Origin: Lithospermum erythrorhizon
Taxonomy: Eukaryota; Streptophyta; Magnoliopsida; Boraginales; Boraginaceae
Length of the DNA stretch: 64,000 bases
Direction of reading: 5' to 3'
Assembly (NCBI GenBank): GCA_019722365.1
Contig: JADFUC010000385.1
Location: 459,070-523,069 of the forward strand
Shown here: in pieces, positions 1 to 12,400 of the stretch
Numbering within the stretch: the first letter of the stretch is position 1
Layout: each line of letters opens with the position of its first letter
The notes under the pieces: model-generated
The model's database searches: none
Seen by the model: the letters and a program-made list of their open reading frames with translations, nothing else
Told to the model about the DNA's origin: nothing
Program-made: the position numbers and the translations under genes

Positions 1-1150
1 TTGGTCAGAGATAGAGGTCTTTAGCGGATGAGGGATCGCTGTCATATCTCAGGCGGTCGACATCGTGAGGAAGACTTGTAGTTAGCGATGTCATGATCTG
101 AGGTTTTTTGACCCAGCCCGCGAGCATGGGCAAAGTATCCTGCAGCTCGATTGATAGGGAGAGTTGGATCTGACCTCGTAGTTCAATGTGATCGACTCAA
201 GCCCTCTGATGTCTTGTTGAAGACCACGGATCCATGTCAGCTGATATAATGCCTTTTACCTAGTGATGGCGAATTACTCTGAGGAGGGGCTCAGAGCGGA
301 TGATCAGTGGAGGCCGAAAGCCCGTATCCCGTTTGAGAATCCTTTCGGTGATCGCAGTATTATCAAAGAAAGAAGACGAGTGAAGCTCATTGAAAGGAAG
401 CAGATACCACAGACTAGCTCGGCCGTAGAAATCCCAATGAGAAAAAAGTCATCAATAACCAGAATTATTGACATTGCCCTTTGTTCCAGTACAAAGAAGG
501 TTCACGTCAAGCGAAACCGAGGGCTTGCGGTGCAAGTATCAAAGATGAGCATGGAGCGTTGAATCCCAAGCACTGACCTCTCTTAAAGAAAGCGGGACAG
601 AACCTTGAAGATCTGGGATGGGCAATCACGACGAAGTCATAGGAACAAGATATGGGTAGATGATTTAGAGGATAACCTGTGTGAAAGTCTCCACAGCTGG
701 CAACAGAACTTCGGTTCGCCCCAATGACCATGCATCCTAACTTGATGGCGGTGGCCCAGTACCCAGCATGGGCTGACGAGTCGAGCCCATGGAATGCAAG
801 GCAACCGAAAAGAAAGTAAAGTGAAGGGAAGGAAGATAAGACATGAAACAATGAGGACTCTGACAACGCGCCAGCAGAAAGGCGTCTGACCCCTTATTTG
901 AAATAGGATGGGAGTGCGGCTTATTTCAAAGGCAAGGAGAAGTAGTCTGACTCTGAGGCATGCAGCGCCGAGTGTGCCACTCCCGAGGTCAGTCGTATCG
1001 CCATCTGAGAGGATATAAGTCAGTGTTGCAACTCGACCTCGAATAAGACAAAAACATCACGAAGTCAAGTGGGAAAACTCAGAGACTACTCGCTTGGGGT
1101 GAGTCTACGAGACAGAGTCGTGATACGTCAGCAGCGCAAAGAGAGGGCAG
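1..1150. other. Unclassified repeat-like region without a supported gene
   Basis: Moderately GC-rich sequence lying just upstream of a tandem array. Short open frames exist on both strands but none shows a domain, a retroelement motif or homology I recognise. The composition resembles the 3' untranslated part of a Gypsy retrotransposon, and Tat-lineage elements elsewhere in this window make that plausible. No LTR boundary, primer-binding site or pol motif could be placed here, so the assignment is inference only. Confidence 0.3.
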
Positions 1151-1189
1151 AGGTCGGAGTTACACCTTGACCGACCTCTAGCAAAAACA

Positions 1190-1700
1190 AAAAAAGTGTA
1201 TTGGGCGATAGCGTATCCATGTCAAAAAAAAGATGGAAGCGACCTCAGGAAGGCTAGCGTACCCAGCGTAAAAAAAAGTCGAGGATGGGATACTTCCGGA
1301 AGTACAGCGTATCGCGTCAGAAGAAGATAGGCTGACCCAACCGAAAGAGGGTTAGCATACTCCGTAATCAAAAAGCAAAGTCGGATGGGATAGCTAAAAG
1401 TCTATGGCGTATCCTACCGTCCAAAGAAAGATGGGATAGCCTCGAAAGGTTTAGCGTACTCCGTAATCAAAGCGTCGTATAGGATAGCGAAAAGTCTAGC
1501 GTATCCCAGCTATCCAAAGAAGATGGGACAACCACAGAAAGAGCTAAGCATCTGTAATAAAGTCAATCCAAATAAACGTAGCCGGAAACTGTCATATAAT
1601 AAAGAAAGAAGATGGAGACTGACCTCGGAAAGGGTTACCATTCCTACAATTCAAAACAAGTCGGATGGGGACATCCCAGAAGCCCTCATATCCGTAAATA
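1190..1700. repeat. Degenerate tandem array, ~99-bp unit built of two ~50-bp halves
   Basis: The phrase TTAGCRTACTCCGTAATCA occurs at 1352 and 1451, 99 bases apart. A weaker form (CTAGCGTACCCAGCGTAA) sits 99 bases earlier at 1253, and degraded forms follow near 1543 and 1635. Within each unit GGGATAGC...TAGCGTAYCC appears twice, so the unit seems to be an old dimer. About five copies are visible. Tat-lineage Gypsy elements often carry tandem repeats between pol and the 3' LTR, so this may be a retroelement-derived minisatellite. Confidence 0.7.
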
Positions 1701-1720
1701 ATAGGAAGATTGGACTAAAA

Positions 1721-4560
1721 AGCAGACTCAAATATAGAAAGTCGAAGACGAGAAGATGAGGTTCGGATCTAGCGTTCGTAAAAGCATCAAAAAGCAGACA
1801 ACCAGCGAGGAGAGATGGCAAGCAGGTTTTAGCATGCAAAATACATGTATGGAAATCAAAGAGACTTCCTGTAATCCAAATATCTAAAAGCTCGAACTTT
1901 ACCAGCTTTAAAGATACACACCATTACATTCGTCTACTCGATATATTTAATACCATGGGTATTTCTCGTCGAATATAGAGTAACAGAGGAAATATGACCT
2001 CGAACTACAAGTCGGCTGGCATTGTCATTCAGAAAGCGATGAATAAATACGAAAATTCATAAAATTAAGATCAAACATGCAAAAATTCATGAGAATTATG
2101 ATATTTATTCTAGTTAAAACATAATTGAACTAATATTTTTCATGGGAGAATATTATGATATACGCTTTATGAGCAAATTCATGGAGATAAAAAAGAAAAA
2201 TTTTGAAAGAAAGATCCACAGATGTAAAAAAATATAGCGGAGTTTGAAGCGTATACGAAATCAAAGAAAAGAAGCAAAACGTTTGTATTTTTGAACCCGT
2301 ATAGTTCGAAATACCAGAGAAAAAGAGAAAAAATTTGCTTTTGGGCGTAGTGTGGTTAGAAAATAATGGAGAAGGGAGAGAGAGAGAAAAATATCAAAGT
2401 TGATCTTTAAAATCCTGCTGCATTAGTATTAAAGAAAGAAGAGAGAAGAAAAAATGTCACTACTATGGGTGATGATGATGGTTAAATTTATCGAGAGAGA
2501 GAGAGAGAGAGAGAGAGAAATAGAGATTTTGCTTTGATCTGACTTATGAAGTGTAACGCTATATCTGAGGGTTTAAGTAAAGAGAGTAGGCTCAAGTCAT
2601 GTTGTCAGCCAGAGACAAAGCAAGTAGGCCACAATCGCATGATTTTGAAATTCATAGGGTCAGCTTTAAACGTACTACGCGGCTGTGTCGACCGGGCCAA
2701 ATTCAAGATCCTGGTATCAATTTTACTTTGAAGAACCCAAGATATACGAGATAAATTAAAGACCCATGGATTAGTTTTCGCTATGTTAGCGTAAAATTAA
2801 AAATGCTATGTATTTTATTTTGGCTACAATTCATAATAAAATTATATTCATGAGAGATTAATTACATCACGTCCACAGGGATCAAAATTAGTAAGTCAAA
2901 GATGAAATGCGAACGTTGTACTAAATTAAGTAGCCGAAGCAATATCGAGGATGACAATTAATTTCTTGAAGTTATAAATTAAATTGTCTTTATGGCCTTA
3001 CCGGCCAGTAAGCGGCTAATCCGTGGAATGAAAGGATCAGAGATTGGGGAAGGCGATAAAATCAAAGCCCAGAAGGTATCTTAAATGCTGAGAGAACTTG
3101 GCGGTGAGCTGGCAAATAACCTACTGCGTATTTGCGAGGTTAGAGGCATTTGTAGATAGTGGAAATTTAATTAATTTTAACTAATAAAATTCATTTCATG
3201 GATATATTAATTTAATTAATTCAGGCCGTCAGCAGTTCTGGCGTCTTTATTAGGGTTACTTTAGATGTCAATTAAATTACAGTCAGGAGAAAATAATAGG
3301 GATTCGGGGGCCGCAGAATGGGGTTTGGAAAGATAAATCGATGAAATGAGAATGTGGGAGGTCGATAAATAAATTCATCGTTGACCTAAAAAAGCCTCGA
3401 AAGAGGCGCCTAATCCATATTCTTGAGCCAGATATATAAATGCAAAATATCAGGTAATTACGGATAAATGCGCCGAAATCGGCGATCGAGGAATCGCTTG
3501 ATCAACAGCTTGAACCGATCAATCAAAATCAGGCCCGAAAGCCTATAAATGTCCCCTCATTTTCAAAAATAATGATAAGTTGAAGTGGAAGAAAAGTTAA
3601 AAGCAAAACTTTGTGAAAAGCTTTAAAGAAAGATCGGCGAGAGACACAGCACCTCGAACTTGGGTCGATAGGAAGAAGCGACCATGAAAAACGGATGAAA
3701 CCATCGAAGGCGGACTATTTGGAGTCTCGACAAATAAGTGCCACGACCGAATTTGTAAAATCATTTCTTTGAAGCCCATCATCTACGTCAAATCCAGAGA
3801 TGTTTTTGTTGAAGTCACTCTGCTCTGCGCTGAAGGCATCGACCCACCAAGGGTGGGCCGATCAAAGTCCTCCGACCCAAGAAGTGGGCTATCCATTTCA
3901 CTAACAAAGTCACGAAATATCTTCTTGAAGCCCTGTACTCTGTAAAATCAAGGGAGAGGATCAGCTACTTAGGCACTATCTCACCATATCAAATAGGCGC
4001 GGAGCAATGCAGGGAGAAAGAGGCGGAACCGTCCCATGAAATTTGTTTGCCCAGCAAGCCCAAGTCGTCATAGAGTAGGAACACGGCTGAAGCCACCATC
4101 ACATGAAAATCGGACAAAACTGCTAAGGCCTGTTGTTGGAGACGACCCAGCTGAGGTTCGTGAAATCCACCCAGTGATCCACGTATCCAGAAGAGATTCA
4201 GCATCCGACCCGATCTACACTCGTGAGGGTGAAACATTCAGTGCCCAGCTTTTAAATTCCAAAGAAGGCGTCATTTCGCTTTAGATAAGCGCAAACATCC
4301 CATTAAAGTGGAGGTCCCAAGTTCGTCCGCTGACCAGCATCGAGGATCAAGTCAGAGCGGCGATTATCTCCAGCCTGACGCATGATGAGAACTACCCGGT
4401 CGGACCAATATCAAATCAGGTCTTATCTAGGCGCTGTCCGGGACACATATCGGCTTCAAGACCCAAGCTCGGCCAGTTCGAGAGTTAGCGTAGTCAGTAT
4501 ATTGTAGCGTCCATCGTAGGAGATACTTAGGCGATAATTAACCTGTCAGTTTAATAAATA
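1721..4560. other. Repeat-derived region with microsatellite and LTR-like promoter
   Basis: No gene can be supported. A (GA)n run lies at 2493-2518. A TATA-like CCTATAAATG at 3542 followed by a pyrimidine-rich stretch resembles the U3/R boundary of a plant LTR, and 3541-4500 is more GC-rich than the DNA on its right. A short open frame at 4036-4284 (+) contains HPVIHVS, faintly like the HPVFHVS motif near the end of Gypsy integrases, but nothing else in the frame supports that reading. Confidence 0.3.
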
Positions 4561-7500
4561 TTCTTTGCTTACCGAGGTAGGGGTTTTCCAAAGGCGTTTA
4601 TTATTTGGGCAGCATATAAATAATAAAATCTTTCTAGATTCTGAGAATTAAATCATGCAAAATAGGGCGAACCTCATAGCATAAATGCTGTTAGATTCGG
4701 CTTTTGGATTATCTTCCATCTTGAATTTTTTGTTTGAAAATCGCGTCACTAGCGTAGAAAATCTTATATTTTCATTTTCGATATCTTTTTTATTCTTTTT
4801 GTTATTAAATTAACGCTTAAACAATTATATAGTTTCAATAAATTGTGTTTATATTTTGATATCTTTTTGACTACTTTTTATTTTAATGTCTATGTCTGAA
4901 TAGTAGAAAAACTATTAAATAGAATTGAGTAGGTATATTATAAGAGGAGGTTCGGTTCTATCTAAAGTTTACAATTGTCACATTTAAATTTTTATAGTTG
5001 AATTTTTCCAATTTTAAACTCAAATAATATTTAATGTATTATATATGTATTTGGAAAAAATATATGAATATGTAGTATTTTTCAAAGCTTCTTTCTGTGC
5101 TGATAATTTTTATTAATTAAAGTTTGGATGTCGTCAGCATTTTAAACATTGTTAATCTTTGTGTAAAAATGGCTAGATATATTTTAAATGGAGATATAAT
5201 CGAATCAGAAAATTGATAATAAACCCTCGGTTGGAAATGATTGCAACCTCATGATTTATAAATATGAAAAATCGTGCTTGGTTTTAATTTTCAAAAATCG
5301 ACTATGCCGGATTAATTATTTGAGAATCAAGAACTCGTCCAAACGTAATAGTATTAAATTAAATGATGTTCTTTAGATTCATGGATGGATCATAGATGGG
5401 GAGCCCTAAGGAATACTGGTCTTGAAAACTAGTAGAGTTTACTTCTTCAGATTATCTAAAATAAGCTTTTCTACGATTTAATTTCTTTAAATATATCTTT
5501 TTTATTCGCTAGTACAAATTAATATGTTGTTGATCAAATCAAATAGTTTTGCTAGGGTCACAATGTTGGTGTATTCACTTAACTTACAAGGACTCCATAG
5601 AGTTGGTTATTACTAATGATATATGTTGACATCATTTGAATACATTGTAATTTGGAGAATAATATTAATAAAAAATAAATAAAGTTATCATATATATGGA
5701 AACTTAGCCATGCTCGTTCTATGAATGAAACTTACGAAGATGTATATGCAATTGATATTCATAGAGTTCTAAATTTCATGCATTATTCTTCATTATATAA
5801 GTAAATATATAATAATAGAACAATTGTTAATTGATAATTTAATTCTCAAATAAATATTATTAAATTGAATTTAGTTTAGATGATGCTTTTATTTGCATGT
5901 TTATCAATAAAAAATAGCAGAATACAATTGTTATATATAATCTCTGAATTAACTGCAGTCCTCAGTAACCAAATAATAAGTTCTTTGTTCTTCAAAGGTT
6001 ATTTATCTTTATTTATCTTATGTTTTTATTAATTCTTATATAATTCTTTTAGATTTAGTCAATTCATATAGTATCGGATTTACCTTTAGCAGAAATAGTG
6101 ATAACATATATTAAAATAGAAGTATAGAACTTGTTTCTGTGAAATGAACCATTTTTTGTTCTTTGATGGTATCTGATTTCTAATGGTAGTCTACTTGTTG
6201 ACCCCATAAAATATCTGATTCGTGTATTTCATACATGTTCTTTTGGATTCTTTTGACAATTCTCCATTATAGTTTAGCGAGGATAATTAACATATGAGTA
6301 GTTAGAGACAATTGCCTCGTTGTAGTTCTGAGGGCTACCTCCAATCTCTTCTTGACACAAAATCAATCCAGCACCAGTATTTTGACAATAAAAAATTCAA
6401 AAGAAAAAGTTCAATCTACGTTTCACTTAGCATCTGATACAACTTCTTCTTCCTCTGTCGTTGCAAAGCAAAAAAACCAAAATGTAATTTTTTCCTTGTT
6501 ATTAATTCTTACATTTATTATTTTTAAAACAAATATCCACTATTAATTTATATCTACAATGAATCTCTTTGATCATCAAAGTAAGCATACTGTATTTATT
6601 TGATTCGAGTTTACGATCGCTGTAGCCAGTTCATTTGGAGCTTAGGATTCTGGGGTTAGGCCAGCTTGGGGGGCTCGTTCTGGTCGTATAGCGACTTGTT
6701 AGGATCTCTTGGGTTGCGGATGGCTGGGGAAAGTTTAGGGAGGGGTGGGGGAAGAGGTAGGTGGGGTGTAAATGAAGTAAAGTGTGGGGTTCATTTAATT
6801 ATGTAAATTTTCCATATACTTTATTTGTGTTAGGGAAAAATAATTAGATTTTGTCATCCAATCAGGTAATTATAGGGACCAGGGTGTGGTTAGAGAAACG
6901 GATAGTATATGAATTGTAGAAAGTTAAAGCGAATCTTTATAGGAATGAAAAAAATAATTAGCGCTTCTTGGTTATAATATTTTATTTTGAGGATCTAATA
7001 TGCAAAGAATTAACTATTTGAGAGTATAAATTGATTTCATTGGAGTTCAAATCAATGACTAACAACCAATCTTCCTGTGATGTCATAAATTAGAAAATAA
7101 AATTATTCAATATCATTGAGAATTATGGAGAATTGTAAATGGTCTTAATAATGTGGGTATCGAGTTCTTGACTTAATTATAAATTAAATTGAAGTTGCTG
7201 AATTAGGAGTGCGTTTTTGGTGATCTTGGGATTAATTGCTGATTGGTTGGGGAGAATTAAACTTGTCTGAGACAAAGGATTAACTTCAGTTGGTAGATTT
7301 AATAAAATATTAGTTTGGGACATTCACGATTTTATATAGCGATTCAGGGAATTTAGCTTCTTAGGTATCTTGTTGGGAGCTAGTGTAGCTTGGGTGTGAC
7401 ATGGGTATTTAGGTAATTAACAGCAGGGATATGTGAGTCATTGAAATGAATAATTTACAATCAATAAATTTTGAAAAAATCTGCAAGTTTTCCTCTAAAT

Positions 7501-8373
7501 CCTTCAAGATACCATAATCTCTGAAAACATAAATAAATGCAGCAGAAAACTTCCCAAAAACATCTAAAATGTAAAAAACTACAAAGCAACCAAAAAGTTC
7601 CTTCAAAGCAGAATCTCAAATGTAATACAAGTACTATACCGTCTTATATGTTACCTTCTTGATGGTAAAATTGTACAAACTGCTGGCCCTCCTCTGCGAC
7701 ACTCAAATGTGTGCATGGACAGTGTGGTATCCTTTGTCACACTTTCAGACTTACGTAATAGAATTAAGTTCAAAGGGTGATTTTGTCATTATCATACGGA
7801 TGTTAACAGAGTGATGATCGCATTGCATATTGTATCATAAGTTGTTCAAACAAGGATGGCCAAGAATGACACCTAAAAAAATAAAGGGGATGGCCAAGAA
7901 TAATGTGTATATAGCCAAGTTCCTTTCTAGAGGTGGAATCAAAAGTTTTCATGTAGTGGGTATAGGTGAAGGAATGAACATAAGAAAAATAAGAAAATAT
8001 ATAAAAATTTAGGAAAGATAAAATAAATAATTTTTGAAAAAGTATATTAAAATTTTATTTTTTAATAGTAAATATTTAATTTTTAAAATGAGGACCTGTT
8101 CTGATAAGGAGAAGGACATCATATCAAATTTTAGATTTTCGATCAAATTGAAAGAAATATTAAGAGATATTAATGATTCACTAGTTGTGGTAACAATCAA
8201 AAAAATTATGATCGTAGTGTTAAGTGGGTGCATTGGCAGAAGTTGAAATTGATCAGTAGTATTGATAATGCCCTCAACTTCAGAAATTCTAAATATAAAA
8301 TACAAGTATATTTACTTTTTTACAAAAGTATAATAATTGAGCCCCTCATAATAATAGGATAAATTTTCAACTG
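4561..8373. other. AT-rich intergenic DNA
   Basis: Mostly AT-rich, low-complexity sequence. The few open frames are short and lack domain signatures. A G-rich patch around 6726-6766 with four or five runs of three or more G is the only compositional anomaly. I see no RNA gene, promoter or transposon terminus in this stretch. Confidence 0.4.
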
Positions 8374-8378
8374 AAATG
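8374..8378 (+). repeat. Left target-site duplication of Gypsy-1 (AAATG)
   Basis: AAATG immediately precedes the LTR start TGATAATCCC at 8379. The identical pentamer follows the LTR end CATCA at 21686-21690. Five-base duplications are standard for LTR retrotransposons, so the two copies mark the ends of one insertion. Confidence 0.85.
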
Positions 8379-8927
8379 TGATAATCCCATAAATTAATGG
8401 GTTGATGCAGGATTGGTCCAACTAGATTGGACCCTCCAAAAATGGATCAGGAACAAGACATTGAATAAATGGACATGGACCACATGAGTGGGTCAAAATG
8501 CGAAATCCCAAATTAAATGGGTTAAGCTGTCCAGCTCGGTAGAGGAAAGGAGAGCCGTTGGAGACTAACGGCTTGGTTCGGCTCAATTAAGGTGGTAATT
8601 AAGAGCGCAATTACTCGGTCCCTTAATGAGCCACAAAATCATTAAATCAACAACGAAGGAGCCATCAAGGCTCGACCAAGGTAACGGTCCAAATAGACTA
8701 TAAAAGGTAAACCTCGAGGACAAATTGAGTAAGTTCACTTTGATTCCCAAATTCTCTCTTTCAGAAATTAAACTATTTTGCTCCTTTAATGAATTGATTG
8801 TCGGAGTGTTTTCGGCCGGACAACCGATCCTTGTTTTGTAGGAACTCTCATTTGGACCAAGGCTTTTCAAAGTTCAACGTGGAAGATTTGTGATCCGACC
8901 CACTACCGAAACCGGACCAGATCATCA
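8379..8927 (+). repeat. Gypsy-1 5' LTR (549 bp)
   Basis: Begins TGATAATCCC and ends GATCATCA. A TATA-like CTATAAAAGG at 8698-8707 marks the probable U3 promoter. Bases 8746-8927 match 21504-21685, the surviving 3' LTR tail, and both ends abut AAATG target duplications on the outer side. U3 start and U5 end follow the TG...CA rule. Confidence 0.88.
8698..8707 (+). promoter_or_regulatory. TATA box of Gypsy-1 5' LTR
   Basis: CTATAAAAGG lies about 230 bases before the LTR end, the usual place for the LTR promoter that starts the genomic RNA. Activity today is not implied. Confidence 0.55.
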
Positions 8928-8944
8928 TTGACGACCATAGTGGA
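8928..8944 (+). other. Gypsy-1 primer-binding site (degenerate)
   Basis: TTGACGACCATAGTGGA directly follows the 5' LTR. It resembles, with several substitutions, the TTGGCGCCGTCTGTGG-type site used by many plant Tat elements for tRNA priming of minus-strand DNA. The position is exact; the tRNA identity is inference. Confidence 0.55.
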
Positions 8945-8990
8945 ATACTTGCATTAAGGAAGTCACCACCCACTCATTTCAACTACTATT

Positions 8991-10600
8991 ATGGAAACAA
9001 ATGGGAGTAACGATAATCGCCCTATGTGGAACGATGGACTCAATATGAATGGCCTCCTGGACGAGCAATAGGAGAATGCCCCACTCAACACCCAAGAACC
9101 AATCAACTTGAGGTCTGAAGGAACCGTGCCTGAGGTGGGGAATTCACATCAATCGGAGATGCCCGAGATATTACAGGGAATGACGGGGACCATCATAACC
9201 AGTGTACTGCAGCAACTCTGAGAGCGGCTCCCCAACTAAAGGGAGAGAACCCCGTGGAGGTATCCTTGCTCCAGGAGAAGACCTATACCCGTACTCCCCC
9301 GGTACGGGGGGGAGGGGGGAATGAGCTGGGGGAGGGCAGCACAGTCCCCATGACGTTGCGGCACGAGATGCTGCAGCCCCGGCGCCCCCCACAGATGCAA
9401 TGGCAGCCTTGCAGCAACAGGTGGATGTCGTCTCGGCGAGGGAAGCCGGACAAGCAAGGCGTGGGACCAACACTGAGTTGGCAGGTCTGGCACCTTTTTC
9501 TCCTGACATCCGGAGTGCAGTCATGCCGGCTGGAATGAAACTCCCCGTGTTTACCAAATTCATGGGGAAGATGGATCCGGAGGAACACATCGTGGAGTTT
9601 CAGTCCCAAATGTCTTTCCACCAGCCGGATAGCAGGGTGTATTGCAGGGCCTTTCCATCTAGTCTTTCCGGCCCAGCGCTAAAATGGTTCAACCGGTTGC
9701 CAGAAAGAGGACCTATGTGGGAAGGGTCCGACAGGACAAGGACAAGCACTCCCTGATGACCATCAAAGCAAAGGAGACCGAGTCGATCGCTTGGTTCTAG
9801 GAGCGGTTCCAAACATAGTATAATTTGATACTTGGGGCAATCAAAAGATTGTTGTGATTGCCTTTGTGGAAGGCTTACGGCTGAGAAAGTTCAAGGAGTC
9901 GCTTCTCAAGAGGCAGCCCCAGGATTTGGAAGAGGTCAATGAACGGGCCTACAAATATATACGGATCGAGGAGGCGGAGAAAAGGGCTGAGAAGGGCAGA
10001 GGGAAGCGACCGGTGGATGACAACCGGCGCCGGAGCCCCGAGCCCAAGAGGCGAAGTGCCTTGGATAGGATCCGGGCACCCGACAGGGCTTACTCTCGGG
10101 CCGACCTACCTAGAGGTAGTGCCTTCTCTCGCCTCCAAGGGGATCCGAGGAAGCGAAAGGAGGTGAAGGAGGGGAAGATTGAGTACCTGACCCCTCTAAA
10201 GACCACAACCGTTAATGTGTTCCTGGAGATAGAGGATAGGCGGCTGTTACCACGACCACCTCGGCAGAAGACCCCACAAAATAAGAGGGATATGAGCAGT
10301 ACCACAAAGATTATGAGCACGATACCAACGACTGCCAACACTTTGATAGGGACGAGTTGAGATCCCGAAGATAGAGATAGAAAAGCTCATCCAGCGGGGG
10401 CAGCTGAAGGATTATGTCCACAAGGAGACCCAAAGCGTGAACAAATGCTTCGATAGGGACAGGTCGAGATCCCCGGATGGATCTCCTAATAAGATCAAGA
10501 GGGTCATCTCCAGCGGCAGGAGCAGAGGAGGAGATTCCGGGAGAGCTAGGCGGGCGTATGCCAAGAATGACATTTACGCGGTAACTGAGGGAGCACGCCC
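8991..10600 (+). pseudogene. gag: Gypsy-1 gag (broken)
   Basis: A start codon at 8991 opens a frame soon closed by a TAG. Gag-like sequence resumes in other frames: a capsid-like part at about 9400-9756 (PVFTKFMGKMDPEEHIVEF, then LSGPALKWFNRLP) and a basic, charged C-terminal part at 9854-10360 with EAEKRAEKGRGKRP and arginine-serine-rich stretches. The capsid motif W[FY]..LP is typical of retrotransposon gag. Gag would form the virus-like particle. Several stops and frameshifts separate the pieces. Confidence 0.85.
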
Positions 10601-11104
10601 CGAGTTTTTTGATTTGTCCTTCTCCAGGAAGGATTTTGAGGGGATCGAGTGCCCTCATGAAGACCCATTGGTTATCACCCCGGTGATAGCAAACTTTGAA
10701 GTGGGACGGATGCTGGTGGATACCGGAAGCTCGGTGGACATCCTATTCTTGGATGCCTATCTCAAGTTGGGGATGAGCCGGGCGTAGATCAGACCGGTTG
10801 CCACTCCATTGGTGGGGTTCACATGCGATGCGGTGAGTCCCCTGGGGGTTTCAAACCTCATGGTTACAATGGGGAAGCATCCGTGGCAGACCAAGAAGAT
10901 GGTAGAATTAACTATTGTGGCTATGGTGGACGGAGCTTGTAATGGGGTCATTGGACAGCCCACGTTGTCACAATATGAGGCAGTGGTGTCCCTCATACAC
11001 CTGAAAATGAAGCTCCAACACGGCATTGGACTGGAGAGATACAGGGGAGCCAAAAGAAAGCCCGAGGATGCTATCTGGCCTCCACCAAGCGAATAAAGGC
11101 ACAA
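10437..11104 (+). pseudogene. Gypsy-1 aspartic protease (broken)
   Basis: The frame from 10437 contains the active-site motif LVDTGSSVDILF near 10715-10750, the hallmark of retropepsin-like proteases that mature Gag-Pol. It stops at 10787 (TAG) and continues in another frame (10809-11096) with NGVIGQPTLSQYEAVVS, the downstream protease motif, followed by the protease/RT linker. The catalytic Asp-Thr-Gly is intact but the frame break should prevent a complete enzyme. Confidence 0.85.
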
Positions 11105-12400
11105 ATGGAGGTAGGAACCACGTCCCGGGAGGCTAAGGGGTCTAGAAACCAGAACGTGTGTACCCTGGAGGTTCCAGAGGAGAGTAACCAGAAGGGGCGG
11201 CCGTATGAAGAGATCCATAGTATCGCGTTCGATGAGAGAGATCCGGCGAAGGTCTTCAAAATTGGAACTACACTGGGGGCAGAGCACGAGGCCATGCTCA
11301 TCCGAGTCCTCAGGGAATATCGGGATATCTTCGCATGGGAACAAAAGGATATGTCCAGGGTCGATCCGGAGGTGTCATTTTACGGGATATATGTTGATCC
11401 GCATTATAAGTCCATCAAGCAAAAGAAGTAGACCTTCTCGGAGGAGAAGGGCCATTCAATCCGGGGAGGTGGATAAACTGTTGGGGGCAAACGAAATCCA
11501 GGAGCTGTTATTCCCAATGTGGCTGGCCAATATAGTGTTGGTCCCAAAACCTAATGGGACGTGGCGGATGTGCATAGACTTTACCAGCATCAACAAGGCT
11601 TGCCCAAAGGATTGCTACCCTCTGCCCAACATTGATAGGCTGGTCGACTCGAGTGCATGGTACAAGGTGGTGGATTTCCTGGATGCTTTCCGAGGATATC
11701 ACCAGATATTCATGGCAGAGGAGGATGTGGAGAAGACCGCGTTTGTAACTGAGTATGGCATCTATTGCTAGAAGGTCATGGCCTTCGGCTTGAAGAACGC
11801 GGGAGCCACGTACCAGAGGATGGTCAACAAGGTGTTCTCCACCCAAATTGGCCGGAACATGGAAATCTACGTGGATGACATGCTTATCAAGAGTCGGGAG
11901 GCGGCGGATCATGAGGCCAACCTCCGGGAGAGCTTTGACAACTTGCGGAAGTACAACCTTCGGCTCAACCCGGATAAATGTGTCTTTGGTGTCACCTTCG
12001 GCAAGTTCCTTGGCTACATGATTAGCCAGCGGGGAATTGAGCCTAACCCCGACAAGATAGCAACGGAGCAAGCCATGCAAATTCCATGGACACAGAAGGA
12101 AGTACAACGCTTGACGGGGAGGATAGCTGGCCTAACTTGGTTCATATCTTGCGCTGGTATAGGAGTTTGCCTTTCTTTAAAGCCATCAAGAAGGGGAGGG
12201 TGTTTAAATGGACCACGGAGCGTGAGAAGACCTTTCAAGAGTTGCAGGCGTACCTGCAGTCTCCTCAGCCGCTGGCGTGGCCGGTTGCAGGGGACATCCT
12301 GCAACTTTATCAGCCGGGTCATAAGGGGGGTTGAGACGAGGTATCCCCTCACAGAGAAACTAGTGTATGCCCTGTTTTTGTTGCCCGGAAGTTGAAATCT
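11105..12400 (+). pseudogene. pol: Gypsy-1 reverse transcriptase and first RNase H (broken)
   Basis: RT motifs occur in order: LANIVLVPKPNGTWRMCIDF, NKACPKDCYPLPNID, then MAFGLKNAGATYQRMVN after a TAG at 11769-11771, then the catalytic YVDDMLIKS near 11869, and GKFLGYMISQRGIEPNPDKI. The connection domain is partly lost: around 12310-12340 LYQPGHKGG runs straight into VETRYPLTEKLVYAL, about 25 codons short of the family pattern. Closest style is the Tat lineage of Ty3/Gypsy. It would copy the RNA into DNA if intact. Confidence 0.9.

Noticed and set aside
263..562. Open frame of 99 codons near the window start
   Set aside because: No domain, no promoter context, and it lies in repeat-like sequence.
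507..866. 119-codon minus-strand frame
   Set aside because: Cysteine/serine-rich translation without family features; overlaps other frames in repeat DNA.
4036..4284. Frame with HPVIHVS, faintly like a Gypsy integrase C-terminus
   Set aside because: A single short motif with no flanking integrase or chromodomain pattern.
6352..6546. Serine/threonine-rich small frame
   Set aside because: Low complexity and AT-rich; no start context or homology.
9171..9621. Minus-strand frames of up to 139 codons over Gypsy-1 gag
   Set aside because: They are shadows of the GC-rich sense-strand gag sequence.
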